A stretch of DNA of 38,069 bases, from assembly GCA_900543715.1 (NCBI GenBank), contig UQSX01000021.1:1-38069 (forward strand), read 5' to 3'. The stretch is from an uncultured Blautia sp. Lineage in GTDB: Bacteria; Bacillota; Clostridia; Lachnospirales; Lachnospiraceae. The translations under genes were made by a program, and so were the position numbers. Below the pieces are notes generated by a model. That model was not told the DNA's origin and searched no databases. It saw only the letters and a program-made list of their open reading frames with translations. This document shows positions 24,160-32,455 of the stretch, one piece after another. Each line of letters begins with the position of its first letter. Position 1 is the stretch's first letter.

Positions 24160-24753
24160 CTATCTTCCGTTCAGTTCCTTTCTCACTCTTTTCCATTCAG
24201 GAAAAAACTGATCCATATATGCCCAGAATTCCTTGCCATGTCCTGGCACCAGCAAATGGACCAGCTCATGGATCACCACATATTCCAGACATTCTCTGGG
24301 GTAAGCTGCCAGCTGCAGGTTCAGCCAGATTCGTTTCTTCTGGATATTACAGCTTCCCCACCGGGTCTTCATATCTCTCAGTCTCCACTCTCTGGCATGA
24401 AGTCCGGTAATTTTCTCGCACTTTTGGATCACTTCAGGCAATATTCTCAAAAGCAGACTTCGGTATTCCTCTTTCTGAGCCTTTTTCTCTTCCTCTGTCA
24501 GCGGCCTGTCCTTGCTCTTTTCTGCAGAGATTTCCTTTAGTTTTTCCCTGGTATTCCCAATCCAGTCCCATTTTTTTCTGACAAAACCTTCCACTGTCTT
24601 CAGAGATATTCCTTCAGGAGCAGAAACCCGTATTTCGCCATCTGAAGGCGAAATACGGAGATACATATTCTTGATTTTCTTTTTTTCTATCCGGATTTTC
24701 TCTCCATTGACCTGGATCCACACCTGATTTTTCCTATCCTTTTTCACTGTCAT
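24160..24753 (-). CDS. YgjP/WrpA-like M48 metallopeptidase (DUF45)
   Basis: A 197-residue putative zinc protease. The zinc site HELVH is in YVVIHELVHLLVPGHGKEFW near residue 150, preceded by the family motif RWGSCN (MKTRWGSCNIQKKRIWLN). No signal peptide or membrane helix is present, so it is cytoplasmic; its substrate is unknown. ATG at 24753 overlaps the stop of the pseudouridine synthase gene by 4 bases (ATGA) and has a GGCAGGAA site, which argues against the longer in-frame extension inside that gene. Confidence 0.88.
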   Translation of the reverse strand: MTVKKDRKNQVWIQVNGEKIRIEKKKIKNMYLRISPSDGEIRVSAPEGISLKTVEGFVRKKWDWIGNTREKLKEISAEKSKDRPLTEEEKKAQKEEYRSLLLRILPEVIQKCEKITGLHAREWRLRDMKTRWGSCNIQKKRIWLNLQLAAYPRECLEYVVIHELVHLLVPGHGKEFWAYMDQFFPEWKRVRKELNGR

Positions 24754-25691
24754 AATTCCTGCCTGCTGCCTGTTAAATTTCCTTCTGGATCCAGAAATTT
24801 TCCCATTCTCAAAGCCTCTCTCCAATGCCTGGCCGGAGCCAGTACCTCTATTTTTTCTCCGGTAAAAGGCTGACAGAACACTGCCTTCCTGCAATGGAGA
24901 GCAAGGCCTGAAAAATAAGGATTTTCTCCGTCTCCGTAAAGAGAGTCACCCAGAAGGGGATATCCCAGCCAGGCCATATGGACCCGGATCTGGTGGGTCC
25001 TTCCCGTAAAAATCTTCCAGGCCATCACTGTATTATCTTCCAGAAAGTCCAGTATCCTGTACTCCGTATCCGTAGATTTTCCATTTCTGTCTATCTGCAT
25101 TTTCAGCTTCTCCCCGGGAATTTTCCCTATGGGCTCCCGGATTCTTCCCACAGTTTTTTTCAGATGTCCCTGTACCATCCCCAGATATTCCTTTTGGAAA
25201 ACTCCTCTTCCTTTCTGTTCTCCCAGTCTGGCTCCGGCAGCCTGATTTTTTGCCAGAAGCACTACTCCGGAGGTATCCTTATCCAGCCTGCCGATGATTC
25301 TTACAGGGCAAGGCTCCCCTCTTTTTTCAAACAGGCCTGCAGCAAGATTCCCCAAAGAATCCTGATAATGTCCTCGTCCCGGATGGCAGGGTATGCCTGC
25401 CGGTTTATTCACCGCCAGAATATCCTGGTCCTCATAGAGGATCTCCAGATCTCCCTGTTTGGGAACTACCTTTCCAGTATCTTTTAACCTTTCTTCCAGA
25501 CTGACCGTCAGCAGATCCCCGGGCTGACCTATATAAGAAATCCGCTGTCTTTTTCCGTTTACGCAGATTCCCCTTTCTCCGAATTTTGCCTGGCTGATCT
25601 GTCGTTTTGTAAGGCCCAATGAATTTTTCATTACATATTCCAGGGTATGAAAAGCTGTCTTTTCATCAAAGATCAATTTCAGTTTTCTCAT
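24750..25691 (-). CDS. RluA-family pseudouridine synthase (RluD-like)
   Basis: A 313-residue RNA pseudouridine synthase. The N-terminus is an S4-like RNA-binding domain (LTKRQISQAKFGERGICVNG), followed by the catalytic domain: AVNKPAGIPCHPG, GRLDKDTSGVVLLAK with the catalytic Asp, and FTGRTHQIRVHMAWLGYPLLGD, the conserved motif III. The start at 25691 lies one base after the map stop with no good ribosome site, so it depends on translational coupling; an in-frame start at 25814 would lie within map. The target is probably 23S rRNA or tRNA. Confidence 0.9.
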   Translation of the reverse strand: MRKLKLIFDEKTAFHTLEYVMKNSLGLTKRQISQAKFGERGICVNGKRQRISYIGQPGDLLTVSLEERLKDTGKVVPKQGDLEILYEDQDILAVNKPAGIPCHPGRGHYQDSLGNLAAGLFEKRGEPCPVRIIGRLDKDTSGVVLLAKNQAAGARLGEQKGRGVFQKEYLGMVQGHLKKTVGRIREPIGKIPGEKLKMQIDRNGKSTDTEYRILDFLEDNTVMAWKIFTGRTHQIRVHMAWLGYPLLGDSLYGDGENPYFSGLALHCRKAVFCQPFTGEKIEVLAPARHWREALRMGKFLDPEGNLTGSRQEL

Positions 25692-25692
25692 T

Positions 25693-26565
25693 TTAATAGC
25701 AAAGGACTTCGTATCCTTCTTCTGTAACCAATACCATAATTTCCCACTGTGCAGACGGCTTTCCGTCTTCCGTGTATACCGTCCAGCCATCGCTGTCATC
25801 CACAAAAATTTCATGGCTTCCCATATTGATCATAGGTTCGATCGTAAAGATCATACCCGGTGTCAGAAGCATTCCGGTTCCTGCCTTTCCGATATACCCT
25901 ACCCAGGGATCCTCATGGAATTCCAGTCCGATTCCGTGGCCGCCGATCTCCCGGACCACAGAGTATCCATTTGCATGGGCGTGGTCATAGACAGCCTGGC
26001 TCATATCGCCCAGAAATCCCCAGGGCTTCACCTGCGCCAGTCCTTTTTCCACACATTCCTTAGTCACATCCACCAGACGCTGTTTCTTGGCATCCACCTG
26101 GCCGATACAGAACATACGGGAAGAATCCGAAAAATATCCATCTAATATGGTAGATACATCTACGTTAACAATATCTCCTTCTTTTAGTATCACATTTTCC
26201 GAAGGGATTCCATGGCACACCTGCTCATTAATGGAAGTACACACACTTTTGGGATATCCTTCATAGTCCAATGGGGCGGGAATACCGCCTGCCTCTGTGG
26301 TGATCTTATAGACCCAGTCGTCAATTTCCTGGGTAGTGATTCCCGCTTTTATATGCTCTGCCACATAATCCAGCACTGCAATATTGATTTTAGCGCTCTC
26401 TTTGATCTTCTCAATCTGAGCCGGTGTTTTAATGATATCATGGGAGGGGATCAGAACTCCCTTATTCTCATACATCTTCAGTTTTTCATCAAAAGCCTCA
26501 TGGCATTTTTTATATTTCTTTCCACTTCCGCACCAGCATGGCGCGTTTCTCTCTAATAATTCCAT
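25693..26565 (-). CDS. map: Methionine aminopeptidase type I with SEC-C zinc motif
   Basis: A 290-residue enzyme that removes initiator Met from nascent proteins. The first 25 residues carry a SEC-C motif (APCWCGSGKKYKKCHE), which is not on the short E. coli enzyme and probably docks it to the ribosome. The pita-bread catalytic domain has all five metal ligands: Asp in VNVDVST and FSDSSR, His in GHGIGLEFHE, Glu in FTIEPMI and AQWEIM, with the substrate His in QVCHGIP. AGAGGAG lies 5 bases before ATG at 26565. It heads the map / rluA / ygjP / rlmI operon. Confidence 0.95.
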   Translation of the reverse strand: MELLERNAPCWCGSGKKYKKCHEAFDEKLKMYENKGVLIPSHDIIKTPAQIEKIKESAKINIAVLDYVAEHIKAGITTQEIDDWVYKITTEAGGIPAPLDYEGYPKSVCTSINEQVCHGIPSENVILKEGDIVNVDVSTILDGYFSDSSRMFCIGQVDAKKQRLVDVTKECVEKGLAQVKPWGFLGDMSQAVYDHAHANGYSVVREIGGHGIGLEFHEDPWVGYIGKAGTGMLLTPGMIFTIEPMINMGSHEIFVDDSDGWTVYTEDGKPSAQWEIMVLVTEEGYEVLCY

Positions 26566-26597
26566 TTTTTCTCCTCTTTCCATGTCACTCTGAGGCT

Positions 26598-26606
26598 AGT
26601 ATACCA
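26598..26606 (-). promoter_or_regulatory. Extended -10 promoter of the map operon
   Basis: Minus-strand TGGTATACT fits the extended -10 (TGnTATAAT); no good -35 is seen. It lies about 33 bases before map, next to the hairpin-rich element. Confidence 0.45.
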
Positions 26607-26610
26607 TAAA

Positions 26611-26735
26611 GCAAGGAGCCAGGCGAGTATTTATGCTCATTTTGACGGCTGCCAGTGATACTAGCCGCTGTGCGGCTAGTATATCACGATTTATCCCCTC
26701 AGGCAACAAGGGCTCCTGGCATCCAAATGGACCTA
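26611..26735. repeat. Palindrome-rich intergenic element
   Basis: The core is ATACTAGCCGC-TGT-GCGGCTAGTAT (26658-26682), a perfect 11-pair stem that extends with GTGAT/ATCAC. Around it, TGCCAG (26650-26655) can pair with CTGGCA (26716-26721) and AGGAGCC (near 26614) with GGCTCCT (near 26711). The nested stems, lack of a T run and gene-free place fit a small dispersed palindromic repeat; CCAAATGGAC in it also occurs after xpt. Copies elsewhere cannot be seen here. Confidence 0.5.
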
Positions 26736-26749
26736 TCCTCAGGTTTTAC

Positions 26750-26778
26750 TTGAAAAACTCAGAAAAAAATAGTATAAA
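26750..26778 (+). promoter_or_regulatory. Promoter of the DUF368 gene
   Basis: TTGAAA (26750-26755) and TATAAA (26773-26778) are 17 bases apart, about 50 bases before the start codon. Confidence 0.7.
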
Positions 26779-26829
26779 TAATAAGGTCTTGAATAATTAG
26801 AAATAGAATTCAGAAAGGATCATAAACAC

Positions 26830-27675
26830 ATGAATAAGAATCAAAAAAGTCGAATGTCACCCATACAGTTTGTCTTTCGGGTTCTGCAGGGAGCACTGAT
26901 CGGATTAGGTGCCGTCCTTCCTGGTATTTCCGGAGGCGTCTTAAGCGTTATTTTCGGTATTTATAAACCGATCATGGAGCTTTTATCCAATCCTTTTAAA
27001 AATTTCAGAACCCATGTACCTAAATTAATTCCGGTTTTGATCGGTGGAGTTATCGGCTTTCTGGGTGTTGCCAATATCCTCTCCTTTTTCCTGGAAAAAT
27101 ATCCGGATCCTTCCGTCTGTGTCTTTATCGGACTGATCACGGGAATGCTCCCTTCTCTTTTTCGTGAGGCAGGCGAACAGGGACGCAGCAAAGGCTCCTA
27201 TATTTCTCTGGCCGTATGTATGTGCATCATTTTTGCCCTGCTGATCGGCCTTCAGATGACTTCCGTGGAAGTTACGCCAAACTTTTTCTGGTATCTTTTC
27301 TGTGGATTTTGTCTGGCTCTCAGCATAATCGCACCGGGAATGAGTTTTTCCACTCTTCTCATGCCTCTTGGGCTGTACACGCCTTTCATTGATGGGATCG
27401 GACATTTTGATATGGAAGTTCTGATTCCTGGGGGAATCGGGGCTCTGGTAACTGTAATCTGTCTTGCCAAGGCAGTCAACGCACTATTTGACAATTTCTA
27501 TTCCCTTGCTTTCCATGGAATCATCGGAATTGTAATCGCAGCTACAGTCATGATCATACCTGTTTCAGGATTCACTTCACTTGGAACAGCTATTGTTAAC
27601 ATCCTATGTATTATCGTGGGAATCCTCATTGCCCTTGCTCTTGACAGATTTAACAGCAAAGTAAAAGTAGAATAA
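26830..27675 (+). CDS. DUF368 (PopT-type) polyprenyl-phosphate transporter candidate
   Basis: A 281-residue membrane protein with about eight hydrophobic segments. GALIGLGAVLPGISGGVLSVIFGIY near the start and the mirrored LSIIAPGMSFSTLLMPLGLY in the second half are the two PG(x)S motifs of DUF368 and reflect an internal duplication with opposite topology. Family members (PopT in Staphylococcus) have been linked to return of undecaprenyl phosphate across the membrane for wall synthesis; that role is transferred, not shown here. AAAGGATC lies before ATG, and the gene is monocistronic with its own promoter and terminator. Confidence 0.9.
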   Translation: MNKNQKSRMSPIQFVFRVLQGALIGLGAVLPGISGGVLSVIFGIYKPIMELLSNPFKNFRTHVPKLIPVLIGGVIGFLGVANILSFFLEKYPDPSVCVFIGLITGMLPSLFREAGEQGRSKGSYISLAVCMCIIFALLIGLQMTSVEVTPNFFWYLFCGFCLALSIIAPGMSFSTLLMPLGLYTPFIDGIGHFDMEVLIPGGIGALVTVICLAKAVNALFDNFYSLAFHGIIGIVIAATVMIIPVSGFTSLGTAIVNILCIIVGILIALALDRFNSKVKVE

Positions 27676-27682
27676 ATCCTCT

Positions 27683-27736
27683 GAAAACCAGATGAACTTC
27701 TCAAGTTTCTGAGTATTCATCTGGTTTTCTTTTTTC
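27683..27736 (+). terminator. Intrinsic terminator of the DUF368 gene
   Basis: GAAAACCAGATGAA (27683-27696) pairs perfectly with TTCATCTGGTTTTC (27716-27729), followed by a run of T. Confidence 0.92.
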
Positions 27737-27817
27737 ATAAATTTTCTGATATTTTTATATTTTTATACTTTTAAAACTGTTTACATTATATTTTATCACA
27801 AATTTTCAAATTATATC

Positions 27818-27846
27818 TTGACATATTCTGATGATGCTGTTATAAT
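27818..27846 (+). promoter_or_regulatory. Near-perfect promoter of an independent small transcript
   Basis: Consensus TTGACA (27818-27823) and consensus TATAAT (27841-27846) have the ideal 17-base spacing, and the 80 bases upstream are almost pure A/T, like an UP element. This is the strongest promoter in the window, yet no sizeable gene follows it. Confidence 0.85.
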
Positions 27847-27852
27847 TTAACC

Positions 27853-28072
27853 ATAAAATAAATCGAAAGAAAACAGAAAGGACTGATACCACCAAAATAT
27901 TAAAGCACTACTCATAATCTTAAAGAAAGGACGGTACGGACCACCAGAAACTTAAGAAAACTTTAAAAAACAACTAAAACTAAAAAATACGAAAAGAGGT
28001 ATCCTCCAATGGATAACGAAATACGTTAAAAGGCATCATTCAGAATAATCAATTCAGAATGATGCCTTTTAA
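27853..28072 (+). ncRNA. Candidate small RNA, about 220 nt
   Basis: Transcription from the consensus promoter should begin near 27853 and stop after an 18-pair hairpin (AAAAGGCATCATTC at 28028-28041 with GAATGATGCCTTTT at 28057-28070, extended inside by GAAT/ATTC). Between them no frame longer than a few codons has a ribosome site. Three purine-rich, ribosome-site-like modules recur, GAAAGGAC (27876), GAAAGGAC (27925) and GAAAAGAGG (27991), each followed within about 10 bases by CCACC, CCACC and CCTCC. The ends do not pair as in 6S RNA. I do not match it to a known family. The hairpin's short T tract is its weak point; it also serves the convergent degV gene. Confidence 0.6.
28009..28029 (+). 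CDS. Possible 6-codon micro-ORF inside the small RNA
   Basis: AGAGG stands 9 bases before ATG, opening MDNEIR and stopping at the base of the terminator hairpin. The fold GAGG-TAT-CCTC would hide the ribosome site. It may be chance. Confidence 0.2.
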   Translation: MDNEIR

Positions 28073-28084
28073 ATTACATATTTC

Positions 28085-28972
28085 TTATTCCGTTCTCTCG
28101 TCTCCCCAGAAAAACAGAGCCACAGTTCCCGGTCCCGTGTGAGCACCGATTACCGTTCCAATACTATTGATCAGAACCTTTCCGTTAAGTTTGGGGAATT
28201 TTTCCTCGACCATATCCGCCACTTTTCTGGCATCCTCCATGCATGCAGAATTGGAAATATAGCATTTGCCGCTGTAGTTCAGCCCATCCTGGGCATGCTC
28301 TTCCATTCTTTTTACCATCTCACGGATCACCTGCTTCTTCCCTCTGTATTTATTTCTGGGAATCAGCTTGCCTTCATTGTTTACATTCATCAACGGACAA
28401 ATATTCAGCGCCTGTCCAAAAAATCCGGATACCTTAGAGATTCTTCCTCCCCGTATAAAGCTGGTGAGATCTGTGGAGAAAAACCAGTGGTGAAGCTTAT
28501 TTTTGTTTGCCTCAATCCACTGAACATTCTCCTCCAGGTTCATTCCCTTCTCCTGATTTTCCAGGGCCTTATCCACCAGCAGACCGAATCCGGATGAAGC
28601 AGCCAGAGAGTCGATAACCATCACTTTCCTGTCCGGATATTTTTCCTCCATCTGAACCTTTGCTATGTTTGCAGAATTAATGGATCCTGAAATACCGCTG
28701 GAAAGTGTAAGATGCATTACATCTTTTCCCTCTTTTAATATAGGTTCAAACAGATTTATATACTGCTCTGTGTTTACCTGGGCAGTGGTAGGCTGAGCTC
28801 CGTCAGCAATCATCTGATAAAAATCTTTAAAAGAAACCGACTTTCCAAGATCGTCCGGATATTCTTTTCCATCCAAAAGAAAATGAAAGCAGACATAAGG
28901 AACTTTCTTTTCCTCAAAATAAGAAGCCGGCATATCGGCCGTGGAACAGCAGGTAATTACATAATTACTCAT
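28085..28972 (-). CDS. DegV family fatty-acid-binding protein
   Basis: A 295-residue two-domain DegV protein, of the type that binds fatty acids and feeds fatty-acid kinase (FakB) in Firmicutes. Visible motifs: CCSTADMP near the start, TTAQVNTEQY, LTLSSGISGSINSA with the Ser-rich lipid-carboxylate site, VIDSLAASSGFG, and FIRGGRISK; the C-terminus ends GTVIGAHTGPGTVALFFWG as usual. GGAGGAG lies 7 bases before ATG. Its neighbours do not include the kinase. A convergent hairpin at 28028-28070 ends its transcript. Confidence 0.93.
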   Translation of the reverse strand: MSNYVITCCSTADMPASYFEEKKVPYVCFHFLLDGKEYPDDLGKSVSFKDFYQMIADGAQPTTAQVNTEQYINLFEPILKEGKDVMHLTLSSGISGSINSANIAKVQMEEKYPDRKVMVIDSLAASSGFGLLVDKALENQEKGMNLEENVQWIEANKNKLHHWFFSTDLTSFIRGGRISKVSGFFGQALNICPLMNVNNEGKLIPRNKYRGKKQVIREMVKRMEEHAQDGLNYSGKCYISNSACMEDARKVADMVEEKFPKLNGKVLINSIGTVIGAHTGPGTVALFFWGDERTE

Positions 28973-29074
28973 AAAACTCTCCTCCCATATTCCAAATTCA
29001 TATATGTTACTATTTTAACATTTATCGCCTGTCTTGAAAAGCCTGAATAGTCTGTATCCTGAGGGCAGGACGCC

Positions 29075-31489
29075 TTAATCCAGTTTCAGGATCATCTCCA
29101 GAATTCTTTTTGCACAGATCTTTATCTCTTCTCTTGTGATCAGACCTTTTTCAAGGGCCATAATCAGTCTGTCCGGATAACCGCATCCCATTTTTATATC
29201 GTTTCCGGCCTTTGCCTCTTTATAATGCTCTCCTCTTGTCCACCAGTCTGTAGTCACGATGCCTTTAAATCCCCACTCTTCTCTCAGGATCCCTGTAAGC
29301 AGATCTTTGTTCTCAGAAGCCCTGTGTCCATTAATTAAATTGTATGAAGACATGATCGTCCAGGGATCGGATTCTTTCACTACGATTTCAAATCCTTTCA
29401 GATAAATTTCCCTTAAAGCTCTCTCTGAAACTCTGGAATCGCTGTCCTTTCGGTTAGACTCTTTATTATTGCATGCAAAGTGTTTTACAGAAGCAGCTAT
29501 ATGCTGGGATTGAATACCTCTTACCATGGCAGCTCCCATCTTTCCTGCTACCAGCGGATCCTCTGAATAATATTCAAAGTTTCTTCCGCACAAAGGACTT
29601 CTGTGGATATTCATAGCCGGCGTCAGCCAGATCCCAATATTGTTTTCTTTCACCTCGCTGGCCCCAGCTGCTCCTACTTTCTCCACCAGTTCTGTATTCC
29701 AGGTGCAGGCCAGCATTGTGGCACAAGGCCAGGCTGTTGTATACACACGGCACCGGGGCCGGATCCTGAGGCCTGCAGGGCCGTCTGCCGTCATAACATT
29801 GGGAACTCCGTACTCCCGCAGATTTCCCATTCCATAGGTATTAGCCACTCCTGTATTCGGCTGTCCTCCCAGTAATTCCGCAAGATCTCTGTCAGAAAGC
29901 TGCTCCATAAATTCTTCCAGAGTAATTTTCCCTTCTGCTACCTCTGAAAGCAGATGTTTGCCAGGCTCTCTCATTTCCTTCCGGAGCATCTGGCCATAGC
30001 CTCTGTCTGCCGGTTCCATTCCTTCCAGAAGATCCATATTCTGTTCAGGAAGCCCCAACGGATCCAAATCCCTCTCTCTTTCCGGCAGAATTTCATAAGA
30101 GCCGTCTCCCATAAGCCGTTTTGGAAGCTGATAAGGCGCTGCCTTGCTGGTCAGCTGGCTGGTAATCCTGTCTGACTGCAGGCTCCAGTCCTCTTCCCAT
30201 TTTTCCAGATTTTCAGAAGAATTTCCCACATAGAAACTGTAATCCCCTGCCTCCAGAACATAAGCAGATTTGCTGATCTTCCCCATATCGTCAAAGGAAG
30301 CCATAGAAGACACAGGGAATGTAAGAAGCATGATCTGAGTCTCCCCAGGTTCAAGAAGTCTGGTCTTTCCAAATGCCCCAAGCTCCAGAGCCGGCTTGCC
30401 CAGTTTTCCCTGAGGTGCACTATAATATACCTGGACCACTTCTTTTCCGGCCCTCTGCCCTAAATTGTTCACCTCTGCCTTCACCTTAACCTGGTCATCC
30501 TCTACCGTAAGACTCTGTGTAGAAATCTCAAAGCTGGTATAGGAAAGTCCATATCCAAAAGGATAGATAACTTTATCCTTTGCCTGAGGGAAGGTTTCAA
30601 AATACCGATATCCCACATACACATCTTCTTCATAATTCACATAGTCCAACGACTCATGGAAGCCCTTTGAAGAGGGATAATCCTCCAGCGTCTCTGCAAA
30701 TGTATCGGTCAGCTTACCGGAGGGATTAACGTCTCCGCACAAAATATCTGCCGCAGCCAGACCTCCCTCAATTCCTCCCTGCCATGCCATCAGCACTGCA
30801 GATAAACTGTCATCCTCTTTAAACCAGGAGGTATCCAGCATTCCTCCTACATTCAGCACTACTGCCACATGGGGAAAGGCTTTTTTTACTTTCTCTACCA
30901 TTCTCTTTTCTGCTTCAGTCAGGCAGAAATCACCATTCTCGAAGATCTTTGCTGAAAGCTGTGCCAGGGACAGATCTCCTCCTGCAAAATCCGTATCTGC
31001 AATACTCTTTCTGTCCCATCCTTCTCCAGAATACCTGCAGATCGTCACAACAGCCGTATCCGTAAAGGCTTTTGCCTGACGCAGCAGATCTTCCGGCAAT
31101 TCCGGTTCTAATGTCATTCCAGGGCAGTATCCCTGGGCATACTGGGATTTGATTTCCTCTTCATAATACTTGGCAGCAGGCCAGAATACCTCTACCTTTC
31201 CCTCCTGTTCCTTGATCTTCAGGCCTTCCATCAGGTTCCTGGTATAGGCAACCGTTACATCGCCGCTTCCGCCGCCGCCCTTCACATAGTCTACGCAGGC
31301 TTTTCCAAACACTGCCAGCTTCTGCCCCTTTTGAAAAGGCAGCAGAGAATCTTTGTTTTTCAGCAATACCATTCCCTCTGCGGCAGCTTTTCTTGACAGT
31401 TCAATATACTCCCTGCTTCCTGTAACTCTCGTCCCCTCTTCTCCCAGAGGCAGACAAGGCTGATAAAAAAATCTTGTCCATTTTTCCAT
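29075..31489 (-). CDS. GH3 beta-glucosidase with swapped domain order
   Basis: An 804-residue glycoside hydrolase family 3 enzyme, most likely splitting beta-glucosides. The usual order is reversed: the alpha/beta sandwich comes first (AAEGMVLLKNKDSLLPF at about 35-52, GGGGSGDVTVAYTRN), then a fibronectin III-like region (about 300-420), and last the TIM-barrel domain (TADGPAGLRIR, PAMNIHRSPLCGRNFEYYSEDP, KHFACNNKE), with the nucleophile Asp near residue 748 in IVTTDWW. Such permuted members are known from rumen and gut Firmicutes. No signal peptide is present, so it acts inside the cell on imported saccharides. GGGAGG lies 9 bases before ATG. Confidence 0.93.
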   Translation of the reverse strand: MEKWTRFFYQPCLPLGEEGTRVTGSREYIELSRKAAAEGMVLLKNKDSLLPFQKGQKLAVFGKACVDYVKGGGGSGDVTVAYTRNLMEGLKIKEQEGKVEVFWPAAKYYEEEIKSQYAQGYCPGMTLEPELPEDLLRQAKAFTDTAVVTICRYSGEGWDRKSIADTDFAGGDLSLAQLSAKIFENGDFCLTEAEKRMVEKVKKAFPHVAVVLNVGGMLDTSWFKEDDSLSAVLMAWQGGIEGGLAAADILCGDVNPSGKLTDTFAETLEDYPSSKGFHESLDYVNYEEDVYVGYRYFETFPQAKDKVIYPFGYGLSYTSFEISTQSLTVEDDQVKVKAEVNNLGQRAGKEVVQVYYSAPQGKLGKPALELGAFGKTRLLEPGETQIMLLTFPVSSMASFDDMGKISKSAYVLEAGDYSFYVGNSSENLEKWEEDWSLQSDRITSQLTSKAAPYQLPKRLMGDGSYEILPERERDLDPLGLPEQNMDLLEGMEPADRGYGQMLRKEMREPGKHLLSEVAEGKITLEEFMEQLSDRDLAELLGGQPNTGVANTYGMGNLREYGVPNVMTADGPAGLRIRPRCRVYTTAWPCATMLACTWNTELVEKVGAAGASEVKENNIGIWLTPAMNIHRSPLCGRNFEYYSEDPLVAGKMGAAMVRGIQSQHIAASVKHFACNNKESNRKDSDSRVSERALREIYLKGFEIVVKESDPWTIMSSYNLINGHRASENKDLLTGILREEWGFKGIVTTDWWTRGEHYKEAKAGNDIKMGCGYPDRLIMALEKGLITREEIKICAKRILEMILKLD

Positions 31490-31551
31490 AATGTAAATCC
31501 TCCCGCCACAACGGCTTTATTTCACTACTTTTTTATTTTGCTGTTGCAGAA

Positions 31552-32190
31552 CTACAGCTCATATTTATAGATATACATTTCCAGATGCTTTCTCTGTCCG
31601 CCTATATCTACGATTTTCTCTGATGCAGATATCCTCTGGCATCCCTTCTTCTCATAAAACTTATAGTCACAGGTAGTATCCGTAAAAAAGAAAAAGTTCT
31701 TTCCGCCGGTTTCTTTGATATAGGCCTTCGCATCTTCCCACAGCTGGCCTCCCATCCCTTTTCCTCTTTTATTTCTCATAATATTCAGGTAGATAAGCTC
31801 TCCGTCAAACTTCTGTCCCAGATCCTTATACATCTGGCGGTTTTGCCGGTTCAGCTCTCTGAAAAGCTTCAGGTTACTCCTGCCCTCGGCATTTACGGCC
31901 AGCCTGATTCCGTAGAAAAGCTTTCGGAAGTTCATAGTAAAATTCTTCTTTCCCTTGCCCACTCTCCTTACCAGTACCACACCTGCGGGTTTTCCGTTTA
32001 TCAGCGCTACTCTGGCATAGTTTTCCTGTGCCAGCAGACTTGCCCAATAAGATTTTTCCAGAAGTCCCGCCACCTTTTTCTCCTTACATCTGCGGCCAAA
32101 TCCCCAGGTATCTCCAATCATCTTCTCTAATCGAGAATAATCCTCTTTCTGCAAATCCCTGTAAGTGATTTCCTGCTTTTTCTGTACCAT
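31552..32190 (-). CDS. GNAT family N-acetyltransferase
   Basis: A 212-residue acetyl-CoA-dependent transferase. The acetyl-CoA loop is RNKRGKGMGGQLW (R/Q-x-x-G-x-G/A) at about residues 140-152, after strand LIYLNIMRN; the C-terminus has the motif-B-like FYEKKGCQRI. A longer N-terminal half than in minimal GNATs (EITYRDLQKEDYSRLEKMI) is present. The acceptor is unknown. AAGGAG lies 11 bases before ATG. The GH3 gene follows 62 bases downstream on the same strand and may be cotranscribed. Confidence 0.85.
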   Translation of the reverse strand: MVQKKQEITYRDLQKEDYSRLEKMIGDTWGFGRRCKEKKVAGLLEKSYWASLLAQENYARVALINGKPAGVVLVRRVGKGKKNFTMNFRKLFYGIRLAVNAEGRSNLKLFRELNRQNRQMYKDLGQKFDGELIYLNIMRNKRGKGMGGQLWEDAKAYIKETGGKNFFFFTDTTCDYKFYEKKGCQRISASEKIVDIGGQRKHLEMYIYKYEL

Positions 32191-32226
32191 GCACTGTCAT
32201 TCTCCTTTGCTGCAATTTATGAAATC

Positions 32227-32235
32227 ATTATATCA
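32227..32235 (-). promoter_or_regulatory. Extended -10 promoter of the GNAT gene
   Basis: Minus-strand TGATATAAT fits TGnTATAAT with a poor -35. The gap to the divergent XRE gene (32236-32455) is AT-rich and has a second TATAAT-like site on the plus strand near 32424 and an AGATA-TTT-TATCT repeat near 32375. Confidence 0.5.
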
Positions 32236-32455
32236 CTTCCCGAGCCAAGATTACAGAAAAATATAGAAAGGCTGCTTCAATTTTTACAGCAGTGTATCCA
32301 CTCATTCCATCAATTACAATTTCTCCGTAAAAAACCCTCCCATTTTTATTAAATTTTTGAATTTTATAACTATTTAGATATTTTATCTATTTACTCCATT
32401 TATTATCCACAGAATTTATGCATATAATATATAAAATTTTTCAGGAGCGTATAGA

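Noticed and set aside
25692..25814. 41-residue N-terminal extension of the pseudouridine synthase
   Set aside because: It is read entirely from within map in another frame and is not family-like; the start at 25691 lies one base after the map stop.
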